The notes under the pieces are model-generated. The model saw only the letters and a program-made list of their open reading frames with translations, was not told the origin of the DNA and ran no database searches. 64,000 bases of DNA from Candidatus Stoquefichus sp. SB1 (GTDB lineage: Bacteria; Bacillota_I; Bacilli_A; Erysipelotrichales; Coprobacillaceae): NCBI RefSeq assembly GCF_001244545.1, contig NZ_LN852695.1:525157-589156 (forward strand). The letters run 5' to 3'. A program made the position numbers and the translations under genes. Below are positions 1 through 8,970 of the stretch, one piece after another. Numbering within the stretch: position 1 is the first letter of the stretch; the number at the start of each line of letters is the position of its first letter.

Positions 1-602
1 AAGTGATTCATGAAGTTGTTGATGACACATTTAATATGGTAAGTGTAGATGGTGATACATCAACCAATGATATGTTAAGTGTTATGGCGAATGGATTGGC
101 TTGTAATAATCAAATTATTGATAAAGATGAATCTTATGAAATATTCAAAGAAGCATTAATGTATATTTGTACATGTTTATCTAAAGGTATAGCCAAAGAT
201 GGTGAAGGAGCAACGAAATTGTTAACTTGTCATGTTCATCAGGCTTGTAGCATCAAAGATGCAAAGATTGTAGCTAAATCAGTGATTACAAGTTCTTTAT
301 TCAAAGCGGCTATGTTTGGAAAAGATGCAAATTGGGGACGTATCTTATGTGCTATTGGGTACTGTGGTGCTGATTATGATGTAGATAAAATTGCAGTTGC
401 ATTAAAAAGCCAGGCTGGAAGCATTTGTGTTTGCCAAAATGGTAGAGGATATCCTTTTGATGAAGATGAAGCATTAAAGATATTGAGTGAGGATGAAATC
501 GAAATTATCATTGATTTAAATGATGGAACTTATCAAGCAACAGCATGGGGCTGTGACTTAACATATGATTATGTTAAGATCAATGGAGATTATAGAACTT
601 AG
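1..602 (+). CDS. argJ: Glutamate N-acetyltransferase ArgJ, C-terminal part (cut by window start)
   Basis: ArgJ moves the acetyl group from N-acetylornithine to glutamate in arginine biosynthesis (bifunctional forms also use acetyl-CoA). About 200 codons are visible, in frame from position 3, and the gene runs off the left edge. The diagnostic beta-chain stretch SVDGDTSTNDML lies near residues 14-25, and the reading frame ends with a plausible ArgJ C-terminus. The autocleavage site (T-M-L region) lies outside the window or at its edge. The gene is followed 12 bp later by argB and then argF, so this is the distal part of an arg operon. argC and argD may lie further upstream. Family assignment is firm; whether the enzyme is mono- or bifunctional cannot be judged from this part. 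Confidence 0.93.
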   Translation, partial: VIHEVVDDTFNMVSVDGDTSTNDMLSVMANGLACNNQIIDKDESYEIFKEALMYICTCLSKGIAKDGEGATKLLTCHVHQACSIKDAKIVAKSVITSSLFKAAMFGKDANWGRILCAIGYCGADYDVDKIAVALKSQAGSICVCQNGRGYPFDEDEALKILSEDEIEIIIDLNDGTYQATAWGCDLTYDYVKINGDYRT

Positions 603-614
603 AGGGGTTTATAT

Positions 615-1475
615 ATGGATAAAAATTCAATTGTAAAGGCTGAGATTTTATCTCAGGCTTTACCTTATATTCAAAAATATAATAATAAAATTGTTGTGAT
701 TAAATATGGCGGAAATGCAATGATTAATGACAAATTAAAGATGAATGTTATAGAGGATGTTGTTTTATTATCTGAAATTGGTGTAAAAGTCATTCTTGTT
801 CATGGTGGTGGTCCGGAAATTAATGGAACACTCAAGAAAATGAATAAAGAATCACAATTTATCAATGGTTTAAGATATACAGATGATGAAACAATCGATG
901 TAGTCCAAATGGTGTTGGCTGGAAAAACCAATAAAGATCTTGTGAAACTGATTATGCAAAAGGGTGGTAATGCAGTTGGAATTAGTGGTATTGATAATCA
1001 ACTGATTGTTGCTAAAAAACATGAGTGTGAAGATGATTTAGGATATGTAGGGGATGTTGATAAGATTAATCCTCATATCATTTTTGATTTACTAGATAAA
1101 GGCTATATTCCAGTCATTGCAAGTGTTGGAACAGATGAAGAAGGTCATACCTATAATATTAATGCAGATACTGCAGCAGCAGAGATTGCTGGAGCACTTG
1201 GAGCAGAGAATATGATTCTTGTCAGTGATATACCTGGTTTATTAGCAGATAAAGATGATGAGAGTTCATTGATTCCATTTGTTCATGTCTATGAAGTGAA
1301 TAGTTTAATTGATAAAGGAATTATTAGTGGTGGGATGATTCCTAAAGTTGATTGTTGTGTGAGAGCTATTCGTCAAAAAGTTAAGAAAGCATTTATTATT
1401 GATGGGAGAATTCCTCATTCAATATTAATTGAAATGCTTTCTAAGGATGGTATTGGCACAATGTTCAAAAGATAA
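615..1475 (+). CDS. argB: Acetylglutamate kinase
   Basis: ArgB phosphorylates N-acetylglutamate with ATP, the second step of arginine synthesis, in the cytoplasm. The 286-aa length is normal for the amino acid kinase family. The phosphate-binding motif KYGGNAM is near residue 30, and the substrate/ATP loop VHGGGPEI is near residue 63. The C-terminal ISGGMIPKVDCC segment with its conserved Lys is near residue 240. GAGGGG precedes the ATG. It sits between argJ and argF with gaps of 12 bp on each side, so the three are probably one transcript. Arginine feedback inhibition is usual in enzymes with an N-terminal extension helix; I cannot decide that here. Confidence 0.96.
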   Translation: MDKNSIVKAEILSQALPYIQKYNNKIVVIKYGGNAMINDKLKMNVIEDVVLLSEIGVKVILVHGGGPEINGTLKKMNKESQFINGLRYTDDETIDVVQMVLAGKTNKDLVKLIMQKGGNAVGISGIDNQLIVAKKHECEDDLGYVGDVDKINPHIIFDLLDKGYIPVIASVGTDEEGHTYNINADTAAAEIAGALGAENMILVSDIPGLLADKDDESSLIPFVHVYEVNSLIDKGIISGGMIPKVDCCVRAIRQKVKKAFIIDGRIPHSILIEMLSKDGIGTMFKR

Positions 1476-1487
1476 GGAGAGCAATAT

Positions 1488-2489
1488 ATGGTTAATTTAA
1501 AGAATAGAAGTTTTTTAACACTTAAAGATTATTCTCAGGAAGAAATAAGATATTTATTAGATTTAGCACATCAATTAAAGAAAGCAAAAAAAGCTGGAAG
1601 AATTGGAAAAACATTAGAAGGAAAAAACATTGTTTTGTTATTTGAAAAAACATCTACGCGTACACGTTGTGCTTTTGAAGTGGCAGCATTAGACGAAGGT
1701 GGACATGTGACTTTTTTAAGCAATTCACAAATGGGTAAGAAAGAATCTATTGAAGATACTGCCAAAGTATTAGGAAGAATGTATGATGGTATTGAATTTA
1801 GAGGATTTAAGCAAGAAACAGTTGAAGATTTAATGAAATATTCAGGTGTTCCCGTTTGGAATGGTTTAACTGATGTTGATCATCCTACACAAACATTAGC
1901 TGATTTTATGACTATTGAAGAACATTTAGATAAGCCACTAAATCAAGTAAAATTTGTATTTACAGGTGATATTAGAAACAATGTTTGTTATGGTTTAATG
2001 TATGGTGCTGCAAAGATGGGAATGCATTTTGTTTGTTTAGGACCAAAAGAATTACAAATTGATCCAGAGGTTTTAGCTTATTGTCAAAAAGAAGCAGAAA
2101 AATCAGGTGGTAAACTTGAAGTTTTAGATAATGTTGATAAAGCAGTTCAAGATGCTGATGTCATCTATACGGATATCTGGGTAAGTATGGGAGAAGATGA
2201 AAGTTTATATAAACCTAGAGTAGAAATGTTATCTCCTTATAAAGTTACAAAAGCAATGATGAATAAAACAGGTAAAGAGTCTACTTTATTTATGCATTGT
2301 TTACCTTCATATCATGATTTTGAAACAGAAGTTGCATTATCAAAATCTCAACAAGGAATTGATATTAGAGAAGTTGAAGATGAAGTCTTTAGATCAGAAC
2401 AATCAGTTGTTTTTGATGAAGCTGAAAATAGAATGCATACAATAAAAGCAGTAATGGTTGCAACTATTGGTGAAAATATTGATTTATAA
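1488..2489 (+). CDS. argF: Ornithine carbamoyltransferase
   Basis: Joins carbamoyl phosphate and ornithine to give citrulline. The 333-aa length is typical. Visible motifs are the carbamoyl-phosphate loop STRTR (near residue 56), HPTQTLADF (near 134), and the catalytic Cys region HCLPSYHD (near 270; HCLPAFHD is the more common form). An AGGAGAG site lies upstream of the ATG. Last gene of the argJ-argB-argF run, followed directly by an intrinsic terminator. Because argJ and argB are alongside, a biosynthetic (ArgF) rather than catabolic (ArcB) role is likely. ArcB and ArgF cannot be separated by sequence alone. Confidence 0.94.
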   Translation: MVNLKNRSFLTLKDYSQEEIRYLLDLAHQLKKAKKAGRIGKTLEGKNIVLLFEKTSTRTRCAFEVAALDEGGHVTFLSNSQMGKKESIEDTAKVLGRMYDGIEFRGFKQETVEDLMKYSGVPVWNGLTDVDHPTQTLADFMTIEEHLDKPLNQVKFVFTGDIRNNVCYGLMYGAAKMGMHFVCLGPKELQIDPEVLAYCQKEAEKSGGKLEVLDNVDKAVQDADVIYTDIWVSMGEDESLYKPRVEMLSPYKVTKAMMNKTGKESTLFMHCLPSYHDFETEVALSKSQQGIDIREVEDEVFRSEQSVVFDEAENRMHTIKAVMVATIGENIDL

Positions 2490-2498
2490 GTAAACTTT

Positions 2499-2524
2499 AA
2501 AACAGGATTCTCCTGTTTTTTCTT
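2499..2524 (+). terminator. Intrinsic terminator of the arg operon
   Basis: Stem AAAACAGGA / TCCTGTTTT with a TTC loop, followed by a T-run, 10 bp after the argF stop. Confidence 0.85.
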
Positions 2525-2605
2525 TTCAACTTCAATTGATTAAAATCTATTGATATCTTATAATATATGTAAAAGATAGAGCTGTTGAAGTCAAGGGAGA
2601 AACCA

Positions 2606-3088
2606 ATGAAAAAAGAAAAATTAGTTTTAAAATGTTCACAAGAAGAATTTTATAATGCAGTCATTCAAGATTTTAAAAATCAGTATACCAGTATTAAAGA
2701 AAAAGAATTAGCAGATGAAAAAATAGTTCCAGGTTTTTCATTTACAAAAAAATTACCTATGAAAAGAAATCAAACAAAACTTAATGTTGCTAAATATAGA
2801 GTTTTAGAATGTCTTTATCCACAGAAGTTTGTTATGGAATATCTGAGTCAAACATATCATAAAGTGATTTCAGCAGAGATAAAAGAATATGATAATGAAC
2901 ATGTTGAAGTCTTATTTGGTTCTTTTGATGAAAAATTAAAAGAAGGAATAAAACCAACTCGTCATTTTGGTGAAGATGTGATTGTGAGTGCAAAGTTAAA
3001 AACAAAAATGAGTATGAAGTCTATGTTAAAGAATTATAGAAAAATACAAGCTGAAGAAGATAACAAAAACGATATAAATGAGGGTTAG
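2606..3088 (+). CDS. Uncharacterised small cytoplasmic protein (DUF3284-like?)
   Basis: About 160 aa, with no signal peptide or membrane segment. It begins KKEKLVLKCSQEEFYNAVIQ, then a Lys-rich centre, and ends in an acidic tail. The pattern of a hydrophobic beta strand followed by an F-Y-N-A helix resembles the SRPBCC-like DUF3284 proteins of Erysipelotrichia and lactobacilli, but I do not recognise it securely. I prefer the ATG at 2606 over an upstream TTG at 2585, because AGGGAGA at 2594-2600 is correctly spaced only for the ATG. The stop codon lies inside the loop of the following terminator. It stands as a single-gene unit between the arg operon and the XRE regulator. Confidence 0.6.
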   Translation: MKKEKLVLKCSQEEFYNAVIQDFKNQYTSIKEKELADEKIVPGFSFTKKLPMKRNQTKLNVAKYRVLECLYPQKFVMEYLSQTYHKVISAEIKEYDNEHVEVLFGSFDEKLKEGIKPTRHFGEDVIVSAKLKTKMSMKSMLKNYRKIQAEEDNKNDINEG

Positions 3089-3101
3089 ACCTCATTTTTT
3101 C
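3076..3101 (+). terminator. Intrinsic terminator overlapping a stop codon
   Basis: Stem AAATGAGG / CCTCATTT with loop GTTAGA that contains the TAG stop of the preceding gene; T-run follows. Confidence 0.85.
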
Positions 3102-3116
3102 GTTAAAAACAGTATA

Positions 3117-3131
3117 TCTACGTAACGTAGA
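3117..3131. promoter_or_regulatory. 15-bp palindrome upstream of the XRE regulator promoter
   Basis: TCTACGTAACGTAGA, a perfect 7-1-7 inverted repeat. It lies 20 bp upstream of a good promoter (TTGTCT 3152-3157, 16-bp spacer, TATAAT 3174-3179). The same palindrome, differing only in the central base, lies at 25451-25465 upstream of the MecA-like PBP gene. Placement upstream of -35 would suit an activator. No known regulator is assigned. Confidence 0.6.
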
Positions 3132-3151
3132 AACAATCAACGAGATGTATG

Positions 3152-3179
3152 TTGTCTTATCAAAGGCAATTTGTATAAT
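3152..3179 (+). promoter_or_regulatory. Promoter of the XRE/membrane regulator
   Basis: TTGTCT at 3152, 16-bp spacer, TATAAT at 3174; the gene starts at 3205 behind an AGGAGG site. Confidence 0.7.
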
Positions 3180-3204
3180 AACAGTGAAGTAGGAGGAAAA
3201 GCGT

Positions 3205-5265
3205 ATGGATAGTGTGAAAATAGGTAAATATATAGCCTATAAGAGAAAACAAAAGGGTATGACACAACAAGAGTTAGCAGATATCCTTATGATTACAAAT
3301 AAAGCCATTTCTAAATGGGAAACTGGTGTAGGAGTTCCTGATATTTCAATATTAAAAGATCTTGCGAAGGCATTAAATGTTACAGTGGATGAATTGTTGG
3401 AAGGTGAGGATAATCAGGAACTATCATTGAAAGAAGAAAAACAATATCAAATGTTTCATATTGATAAATCATTATATAAACAATTTATTTATTATCTTTA
3501 TTATCAAAAGAGAATTCTTGTAATGATAGATATTGTTTTTGGAAGTCTTTTGTTGACAGGTGGTTTTGCAGTTTATTCAATGCATCGTTATATTGGAAAT
3601 CATATGGATATATTAGGATTTGTATTATCTGGTATAGGGCTTATTATTCTTTTATTACCATTCATTTTTATAAAAATACAATGTGCATTATTTCATGACA
3701 TTGATGCCAGATATGTTTATGATCGATACGGTATCTTATATACAGGCAATCATGAAGAAAGTAAATATTTTTATCAAGATATTTATCAAGTGATTTTGGG
3801 AGATTCTTTTGCTGTTTTAAGGGTCGGAAAACAAAAACTTTTTATAGATATGAAAGACTATTTATTGATACAAGATTATATACAATGTACTAAGCAGCAA
3901 ATCGTTTCTAAACATGAAAGATATAAATGGTGGATAGTCCTTGTGATGATTGTTGCTATTGTACAATTGGGGTGTTTAGAATTAGGATATCAAGAGGTTT
4001 TAAAAAGAATTGGTTTTGAATATATTTTTGATGCATTAGAAGTGACATTTGTGATGTCTATGATTGTATTAACAATATTAATAGTGCTTATTTGTAAAAT
4101 AAAATTAAATAGAAAAAATATTATGATCTCATTTATCTCAGGACTAATCCTTATCATAGGTACATTCATAATTGGAAATACATTCACAAATTATCAAACC
4201 ATATATTCATTGTCCCCTCGTTTTACATCACAGTTAGTTTTAAAACAAAATAAAGAAACCGGAAAACTACAAGATTATCATTATACATTTTTATGCTTTG
4301 GAAAAAAATCAAATGAAATGTCAGCAAATAAAGATTTAGATATTGATACTAAGTGGCTGACAGGTGATTGTAATCTTGTGACTTATCGTGATAATGATGG
4401 ACAGGAAAAAACATATGTTGCGACTTATGGTGAAAGAGGGAATGGAATTTCTTATTACAATGTTATTGGAAGTATGTATGGCAATTGGCAAACATTTAAT
4501 CGAGGAGATAAAAACTATACAATTGATGTAGAAAATGGTTCAATCATAATTCATGATCAAGAACAAGAAATTGTTTTTGCACCACAGGAAATTGAACAAA
4601 ATGGAACCATTGCGATTACTTTATATAAAGGTTCAAAAGCTCAATATGTCATTGTCCTCAATGAAGATTGCACACTTGATGAAAATTATCTGATTCAAAA
4701 AAATGGACATATTACAATTGTTTCTTTAGATGATAAAACACCTGTAGAATTATTTTGTACAACATATAAAGAAGATTCCCAAGTACAAGCAAATATAGAT
4801 AATGAAATGCGAGAAGAAGCAGTTCGTCTTGTAGAAAAGATGCAGCAAATCATTCAAGAAGATCCAACTTTAGAAAACTTTGAATCAACACAATCTATTT
4901 TTAAATTTAAAACAACATCTCAAGATTACTTTGAAATTGCAAAAGATGCATACATAACAGAACAAAATTTATACAATGATGGAAGTTTTAAAGAAGATGG
5001 TCAAATTCAAAAAATAACAGTAACGGCAGGAAGTATACAAGATTTCTTTGTTGGATTAGATGTCAGTATATACATAGAAAATGTTTCAACTGGAGAATCT
5101 GAAACATCAGGATTAATCCCAGATTATCGAATCATGAAAGCAGATGGTGCTTATTTAGCGGCTAGAATTAGTTATCGTGTTCCAGGTAACGTTGGATTGG
5201 CATCGCTATCGACACCTTTGGTGAAGGATGTCTCTCAAGACAAAGATTATCATTATAAAAAGTAA
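3205..5265 (+). CDS. Membrane-bound XRE-family regulator with large C-terminal extracytoplasmic domain
   Basis: 686 aa. Residues 1-65 form a clear HTH_3/XRE DNA-binding domain (IGKYIAYKRKQKGMTQQEL, then KAISKWETG and DISILKDLAKALNV). Hydrophobic segments follow at about 103-125, 135-160, 240-260, 275-295 and 307-325. Between the second and third lies a short soluble domain with a beta-rich, PH-like look. Residues 330-686 form a large hydrophilic C-terminal domain, probably outside the membrane. This layout suggests a one-component membrane sensor with cytoplasmic DNA binding. Its ligand is unknown. It is a lone gene with its own promoter and an upstream palindrome shared with a PBP gene, which hints at an envelope-stress role (inference). 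No terminator is obvious downstream. Confidence 0.75.
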   Translation: MDSVKIGKYIAYKRKQKGMTQQELADILMITNKAISKWETGVGVPDISILKDLAKALNVTVDELLEGEDNQELSLKEEKQYQMFHIDKSLYKQFIYYLYYQKRILVMIDIVFGSLLLTGGFAVYSMHRYIGNHMDILGFVLSGIGLIILLLPFIFIKIQCALFHDIDARYVYDRYGILYTGNHEESKYFYQDIYQVILGDSFAVLRVGKQKLFIDMKDYLLIQDYIQCTKQQIVSKHERYKWWIVLVMIVAIVQLGCLELGYQEVLKRIGFEYIFDALEVTFVMSMIVLTILIVLICKIKLNRKNIMISFISGLILIIGTFIIGNTFTNYQTIYSLSPRFTSQLVLKQNKETGKLQDYHYTFLCFGKKSNEMSANKDLDIDTKWLTGDCNLVTYRDNDGQEKTYVATYGERGNGISYYNVIGSMYGNWQTFNRGDKNYTIDVENGSIIIHDQEQEIVFAPQEIEQNGTIAITLYKGSKAQYVIVLNEDCTLDENYLIQKNGHITIVSLDDKTPVELFCTTYKEDSQVQANIDNEMREEAVRLVEKMQQIIQEDPTLENFESTQSIFKFKTTSQDYFEIAKDAYITEQNLYNDGSFKEDGQIQKITVTAGSIQDFFVGLDVSIYIENVSTGESETSGLIPDYRIMKADGAYLAARISYRVPGNVGLASLSTPLVKDVSQDKDYHYKK

Positions 5266-5700
5266 AAAAGGAAATTATTTTCAATAATTCCACCTAACTT
5301 ATAGTCAATTAAGATTGTTTCTTGCCTTCTGTTTAAAACTATATCTCATTTTCTCCTATCTATCAGATAACACATTGTCTGTAAGCATGATGAGAATCTG
5401 TTTTATAGTTCTTTTTTTGCTTCAATAACCAATCCATTTCATTCACTATGACCATGTACTCTTTCTTTGATACTCATTATTGAATTATTTAAACAATTCT
5501 TCATAATACAATCTGCTATTTTCCTTATTTTCAATACATCCTTTCTTATCATAGAAACTATGTAACTTTTTGTAATCATAAAGTTCATGCGTATATTGTT
5601 TCTATCCCTGTTGCTTAGTGTCAGAATTGTGAATATTTTTACGCCATATTCCCAAATGTTTTTATTTCATGCAATTGTTAGTATTCAAATTATCAAAGTG
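5266..5700. other. 435-bp stretch without an intact gene; possible decayed coding remnant
   Basis: No intact gene with a ribosome binding site is seen on either strand. On the minus strand around 5400-5660 several short frames read like protein (for example EYGVKIFTILTL, and in another frame HELYDYKKLHSFYDKKG), broken by stops and frame changes. This is what a frameshifted, decaying gene looks like. I cannot name the parent family. The plus-strand frame at 5587-5778 has no ribosome binding site and overlaps the SIS terminator. Confidence 0.3.
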
Positions 5701-5702
5701 TC

Positions 5703-5737
5703 TAAAAAAACATTCCTGCTTTATAGCGGGAATGTTT
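5703..5737 (-). terminator. Intrinsic terminator of the leftward sugar operon
   Basis: Inverted repeat CATTCCTGC / GCGGGAATG (one G-T pair) with an A-run at its left side, which reads as a T-run on the minus strand just past the SIS gene stop. Confidence 0.8.
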
Positions 5738-5743
5738 TGACTT

Positions 5744-6838
5744 CTATACATAATCTTGTACTGTTGTTTTGCTTTTGACTGCTTGTGAGAAATCTGTATA
5801 GATGCGATGAGTTAAATCAATACCTTTAGATTTAGAAACATACCAAGCAAAGATTTGAAAAGGAATGATTAATAAATAAGGAGCTTTGTATTCGTCTAAA
5901 TCAATATCTAAAGCTAATATATGGTTATCAGTGGCTTGAGAGGCTGTTGACACTGTATAGACATGAGTTGAGTGTTTAGATTCATAGGCTTTTAATAAGT
6001 GTAATTTTTCTAAACATGTACTTTTTGCTTCGACAAAGAAGATGCGATGCTCTGGATTGACTTCCAAATATGGTCCGTGCATATAAGCTTCTAAGTCATA
6101 TCCGGCAGTTGGAACTCGAACAGTTTCACAGAATTTTGTTTCAAATTCTTTAATTGTTCCAACGATAGATCCAAAAGCAACACCTGTAATACGATGAGCA
6201 TCTTTAAAATCATCAATATGTGATTGAATGAAAGCTTCAGATTTCTTAATAATATCATTAATTTTGTGTGATTCTTTAATAAAATTCTCTATTTCATCTT
6301 TTTCTTGTTCAGGAGTTATAAGTCCTTTTTTTACACCTAAATGTAATCCCATTAACATCATTGTTAAAACAGTTGAAGTAAATCCCATAGTGACATATCC
6401 CACTTTTTCTTGACCGCATCCAATATCTAAAGTGGCTGTTGTTACTTCTGTAATTTCACTATTTGGTCTACTTGTTACAGAAATTGTTGTTAATTTTGAT
6501 TGCTTTTGTATTCTTTGTAATGCTTCAATGGTTGATGTACTTTGACCACTTTGTGAAACACCTAAGACAACATCTAAGTGAGGGTTGATTGTTTCATAAT
6601 TACAATAATTGTAAGGTTCTTGAATATCTATACGAACCTGAGCACATTTCTCAATATAATATTTGGCACTTCTTGCTGCATTAATACTTGAACCAGTTGC
6701 AAGGACAAGCCATTCTTCTGATTTGTCTCCGATACGTTTAACAGCATCCTCGACATTTGCTGGGTATGTGCTTAAAATCTTTAACATTGTTTCTTGTTCT
6801 TGATAAATATAAGATAACATAGTTGGTTTATTTTCCAT
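5744..6838 (-). CDS. Double-SIS-domain sugar-phosphate isomerase/deaminase-like protein
   Basis: 364 aa with two sugar isomerase (SIS) domains. The first carries the LATGSSINAARSAKYY phosphosugar-binding loop near residue 47 and GVSQSGQST near 93. The second spans roughly residues 210-345. The fold and length match the GlmS isomerase-half/AgaS/FrlB group, which act on aminosugar phosphates or fructosamine phosphates. I start at the ATG at 6838 because GGAGG sits 11 bp before it; a longer frame lacks a site. The start overlaps the end of the HAD gene by 11 bp, so the two are translationally coupled. With the ROK kinase and GH9 hydrolase across the divergent promoter, a glucosamine-6-phosphate deaminase or deglycase role is likely (inference). 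Alternative: isomerase of another hexosamine. Confidence 0.82.
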   Translation of the reverse strand: MENKPTMLSYIYQEQETMLKILSTYPANVEDAVKRIGDKSEEWLVLATGSSINAARSAKYYIEKCAQVRIDIQEPYNYCNYETINPHLDVVLGVSQSGQSTSTIEALQRIQKQSKLTTISVTSRPNSEITEVTTATLDIGCGQEKVGYVTMGFTSTVLTMMLMGLHLGVKKGLITPEQEKDEIENFIKESHKINDIIKKSEAFIQSHIDDFKDAHRITGVAFGSIVGTIKEFETKFCETVRVPTAGYDLEAYMHGPYLEVNPEHRIFFVEAKSTCLEKLHLLKAYESKHSTHVYTVSTASQATDNHILALDIDLDEYKAPYLLIIPFQIFAWYVSKSKGIDLTHRIYTDFSQAVKSKTTVQDYV

Positions 6839-7661
6839 TTTCTTTTTCCTCCATAAAATATTGATATAAAAATTGATATACACCATCATCATTGTTTGAA
6901 GAAGTCAAATATTTAGCGTGTGCTTTGACTTCATTAGTAGCATTCTCCATTGCAACACTAATTGAAGAGGCTTTAAACATATCAATGTCATTGCCACCAT
7001 CACCAAATGAAATCGTATGTTGCTGATCAATTTGATAATGTTTTTGCAATTGATGAATAGCCGTTGCTTTTGAAACACCTTTTGGAACAATTTCAATATT
7101 GTTCCAAAAAGAAGATGAAACATGAATATTTGTATTTTCAGTTAATTTTTCTTTTACTATTTGAAGATTTTCAATATCATCTTCTGAAATAATAATTGCA
7201 TTAATATATTCACTGGCATGTTTAATTAAATCTGCTTCATTTTTAATTTTACAGTATGATTCTTGTTTGCCGGAATCTACTCGCCCTTTATCTGTATCAT
7301 TTTGAAAATAATCAGGTAAGATAGAACTGTAATAAACTGTATTTTGAGTAAAGAAGAAGAGGGGGAGATTGTATTGGATAGCGAGTCTATAAATAGAAAG
7401 AGAACTCTCAACATCCAGATTATACGTGATTATTTCATTGTTTAAAGAAAGAACCCCACCATTAGAAGCAATGACACCAGTTTTTGAGCCAATATCTTCA
7501 GCAATTTTCATAGCTGAAAGATGCATTCTACCAGTAGCAACAAAAAAGAGATGGCCTTGTTTTTGTAACTGGTGAATAAGATTACGAGTTTTCTTTGATA
7601 TTGTTTGTTGACTAGTCATTAATGTTCCGTCAATATCACTACATATTAAATATCTTTTCAT
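6828..7661 (-). CDS. Cof-type HAD-IIB sugar phosphatase
   Basis: 277 aa. HAD motif I is CSDIDGTL near residue 7, motif II is VATGRMH near 47, and motif IV is SFGDGGNDIDMFK near 225. The cap is the C2B type of Cof-like hydrolases, which dephosphorylate sugar phosphates or phosphorylated cofactors. The start at 7661 forms an ATGA overlap with the LacI gene stop and has AAGGAAG upstream; a longer frame is unsupported. Middle gene of the lacI-HAD-SIS unit, so it may remove phosphate from a pathway intermediate. The exact substrate cannot be inferred. Confidence 0.88.
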   Translation of the reverse strand: MKRYLICSDIDGTLMTSQQTISKKTRNLIHQLQKQGHLFFVATGRMHLSAMKIAEDIGSKTGVIASNGGVLSLNNEIITYNLDVESSLSIYRLAIQYNLPLFFFTQNTVYYSSILPDYFQNDTDKGRVDSGKQESYCKIKNEADLIKHASEYINAIIISEDDIENLQIVKEKLTENTNIHVSSSFWNNIEIVPKGVSKATAIHQLQKHYQIDQQHTISFGDGGNDIDMFKASSISVAMENATNEVKAHAKYLTSSNNDDGVYQFLYQYFMEEKENGK

Positions 7662-8728
7662 GACTGATCTTCCTTTAAATAAGTTCCACATGATTCTCTA
7701 ATTATCAATTCTGGTTCATGGAAGAACTGACTATCATTATCCTGTGAATGAATAATATTGATTAGTTTAGAAACCGCAAATTGGCCAAGATATTCATTGT
7801 GCTGATCAATTGTTGTTAAACGTGGGACGTTGTATTCACTATTAGAAAAATAATCACAACTTACAATTTTCACATCAATAGGACAATTCAATCCTGCATC
7901 AGTTAAAGCTCTAATTGCTCCCATGGCAACATTGTCATTAATTGCAACAATTGCACTAGGTAATGGAGTATCTGCACCAATTAGCTGTCTCATTGCATTA
8001 TATCCATCTTTTGTATAGTAATCAGTTAAAATAATATATTCATCTTTAATTCGAGAATAAATAGATAATGTGTTTTTAAAAGCACGTAAACGTTCTTCAG
8101 TAATAATAACGCCAGGCTCTCCACCAATAAATGCTATATCACGATGCCCAAGGGCTAATAAATGTTGAGTAAGCGCAATGACCCCTTTTTCATGATTTCT
8201 TTCAATAAAGATACATTGGCAGCCAACATGCTTTTGTCCAATAATAATGACAGGAATTTGTTTATGTAAATCATTAAGAGCTTTGATGTAATGAGGATCA
8301 ACATCAACTTTATCAATCTCTCCACCTAAGATAATCACACCATCAACCTGTTTTTCTTTAATTGTTTTAAAGTTATTAATTTCATAAGTTGATGAGTTTT
8401 CATCCTTGTTTTTACCAGCTGTCATTGTATTGACAAGTAATAAAGAATAACCACGTTTTTTACTATATTGTTCAATTTCAAAAATTAAAGAAGTAAAATA
8501 AGGGTTAGTAATATCTGGAACAATAACTGCAAATGTATAAGTTTCCTTAGAAACCATACCTCTTGCTAACATACTTGGCTGAAAGCCAAGTTGATCAATA
8601 ACTTCCTGAATTCTTTTTCTTTTCTCTGGAGCAACTGATGGACTATCGTTTAAGACACGAGACACTGTCGAAACCGAAACACCACTCTGTTTTGCTATCT
8701 CTTTAATTGTTACTTGTTTTTTTGCCAT
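7658..8728 (-). CDS. LacI-family transcriptional regulator of the sugar locus
   Basis: 356 aa. The N-terminal HTH reads VTIKEIAKQSGVSVSTVSRVLN, followed by the hinge helix typical of LacI/GalR proteins. Residues 60-350 form a periplasmic-binding-protein-like effector domain (AVIVPDITNPYFTSL, then DGVIILGG, and GYNAMRQLI). It heads the leftward operon with HAD and SIS genes. Two perfect copies of a TTGGTAACGTTACCAA-type core lie in the divergent intergenic region, very likely its own operators. The effector is probably a sugar or sugar phosphate of the pathway encoded on both sides. It could instead belong to the CcpA/MalR branch, but its gene context argues for a local regulator. Confidence 0.92.
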   Translation of the reverse strand: MAKKQVTIKEIAKQSGVSVSTVSRVLNDSPSVAPEKRKRIQEVIDQLGFQPSMLARGMVSKETYTFAVIVPDITNPYFTSLIFEIEQYSKKRGYSLLLVNTMTAGKNKDENSSTYEINNFKTIKEKQVDGVIILGGEIDKVDVDPHYIKALNDLHKQIPVIIIGQKHVGCQCIFIERNHEKGVIALTQHLLALGHRDIAFIGGEPGVIITEERLRAFKNTLSIYSRIKDEYIILTDYYTKDGYNAMRQLIGADTPLPSAIVAINDNVAMGAIRALTDAGLNCPIDVKIVSCDYFSNSEYNVPRLTTIDQHNEYLGQFAVSKLINIIHSQDNDSQFFHEPELIIRESCGTYLKEDQS

Positions 8729-8776
8729 AACACGACCTCTTTCTTTTACAGTTATAGTTTAATATACTTGTTTATA

Positions 8777-8783
8777 AAAATCA
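8777..8783 (-). promoter_or_regulatory. -35 of the leftward lacI promoter
   Basis: On the minus strand TTGATT is followed after 17 bp by TAAACT, about 25 bp before the lacI ribosome binding site. The operator at 8787-8812 lies immediately upstream of it. Confidence 0.5.
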
Positions 8784-8786
8784 AGC

Positions 8787-8812
8787 ATTTTTTGGTAACG
8801 TTACCAAAAAAT
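8787..8812. promoter_or_regulatory. LacI-family operator O1 (26-bp perfect palindrome)
   Basis: Core TTGGTAACGTTACCAA flanked by T and A runs so that 26 bp are perfectly self-complementary. It sits between the divergent -35 boxes of the lacI and ROK promoters, where one bound repressor could act on both. Confidence 0.88.
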
Positions 8813-8823
8813 TAAAAAAGGTG

Positions 8824-8852
8824 TTGACAGCAGATAAAAACATTCGTATACT
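8824..8852 (+). promoter_or_regulatory. Promoter of the ROK-GH9-EIIC operon
   Basis: TTGACA at 8824-8829, exact 17-bp spacer, TATACT at 8847-8852. The leader to the ROK start is about 145 nt and contains the second operator near its end. Confidence 0.88.
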
Positions 8853-8970
8853 GTAAATGTAAGCTGATACATTTCCATAAAGCAATGATTATTCGATATT
8901 TTTATCAAATAATAGTGATAAATGGGATAAAAACATAGTTGTTTTACGTATCATTTTATTTTATATCGAT

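Noticed and set aside
5587..5778. 63-residue plus-strand frame
   Set aside because: No ribosome binding site, low-complexity composition, and it runs over the SIS operon terminator and gene end.
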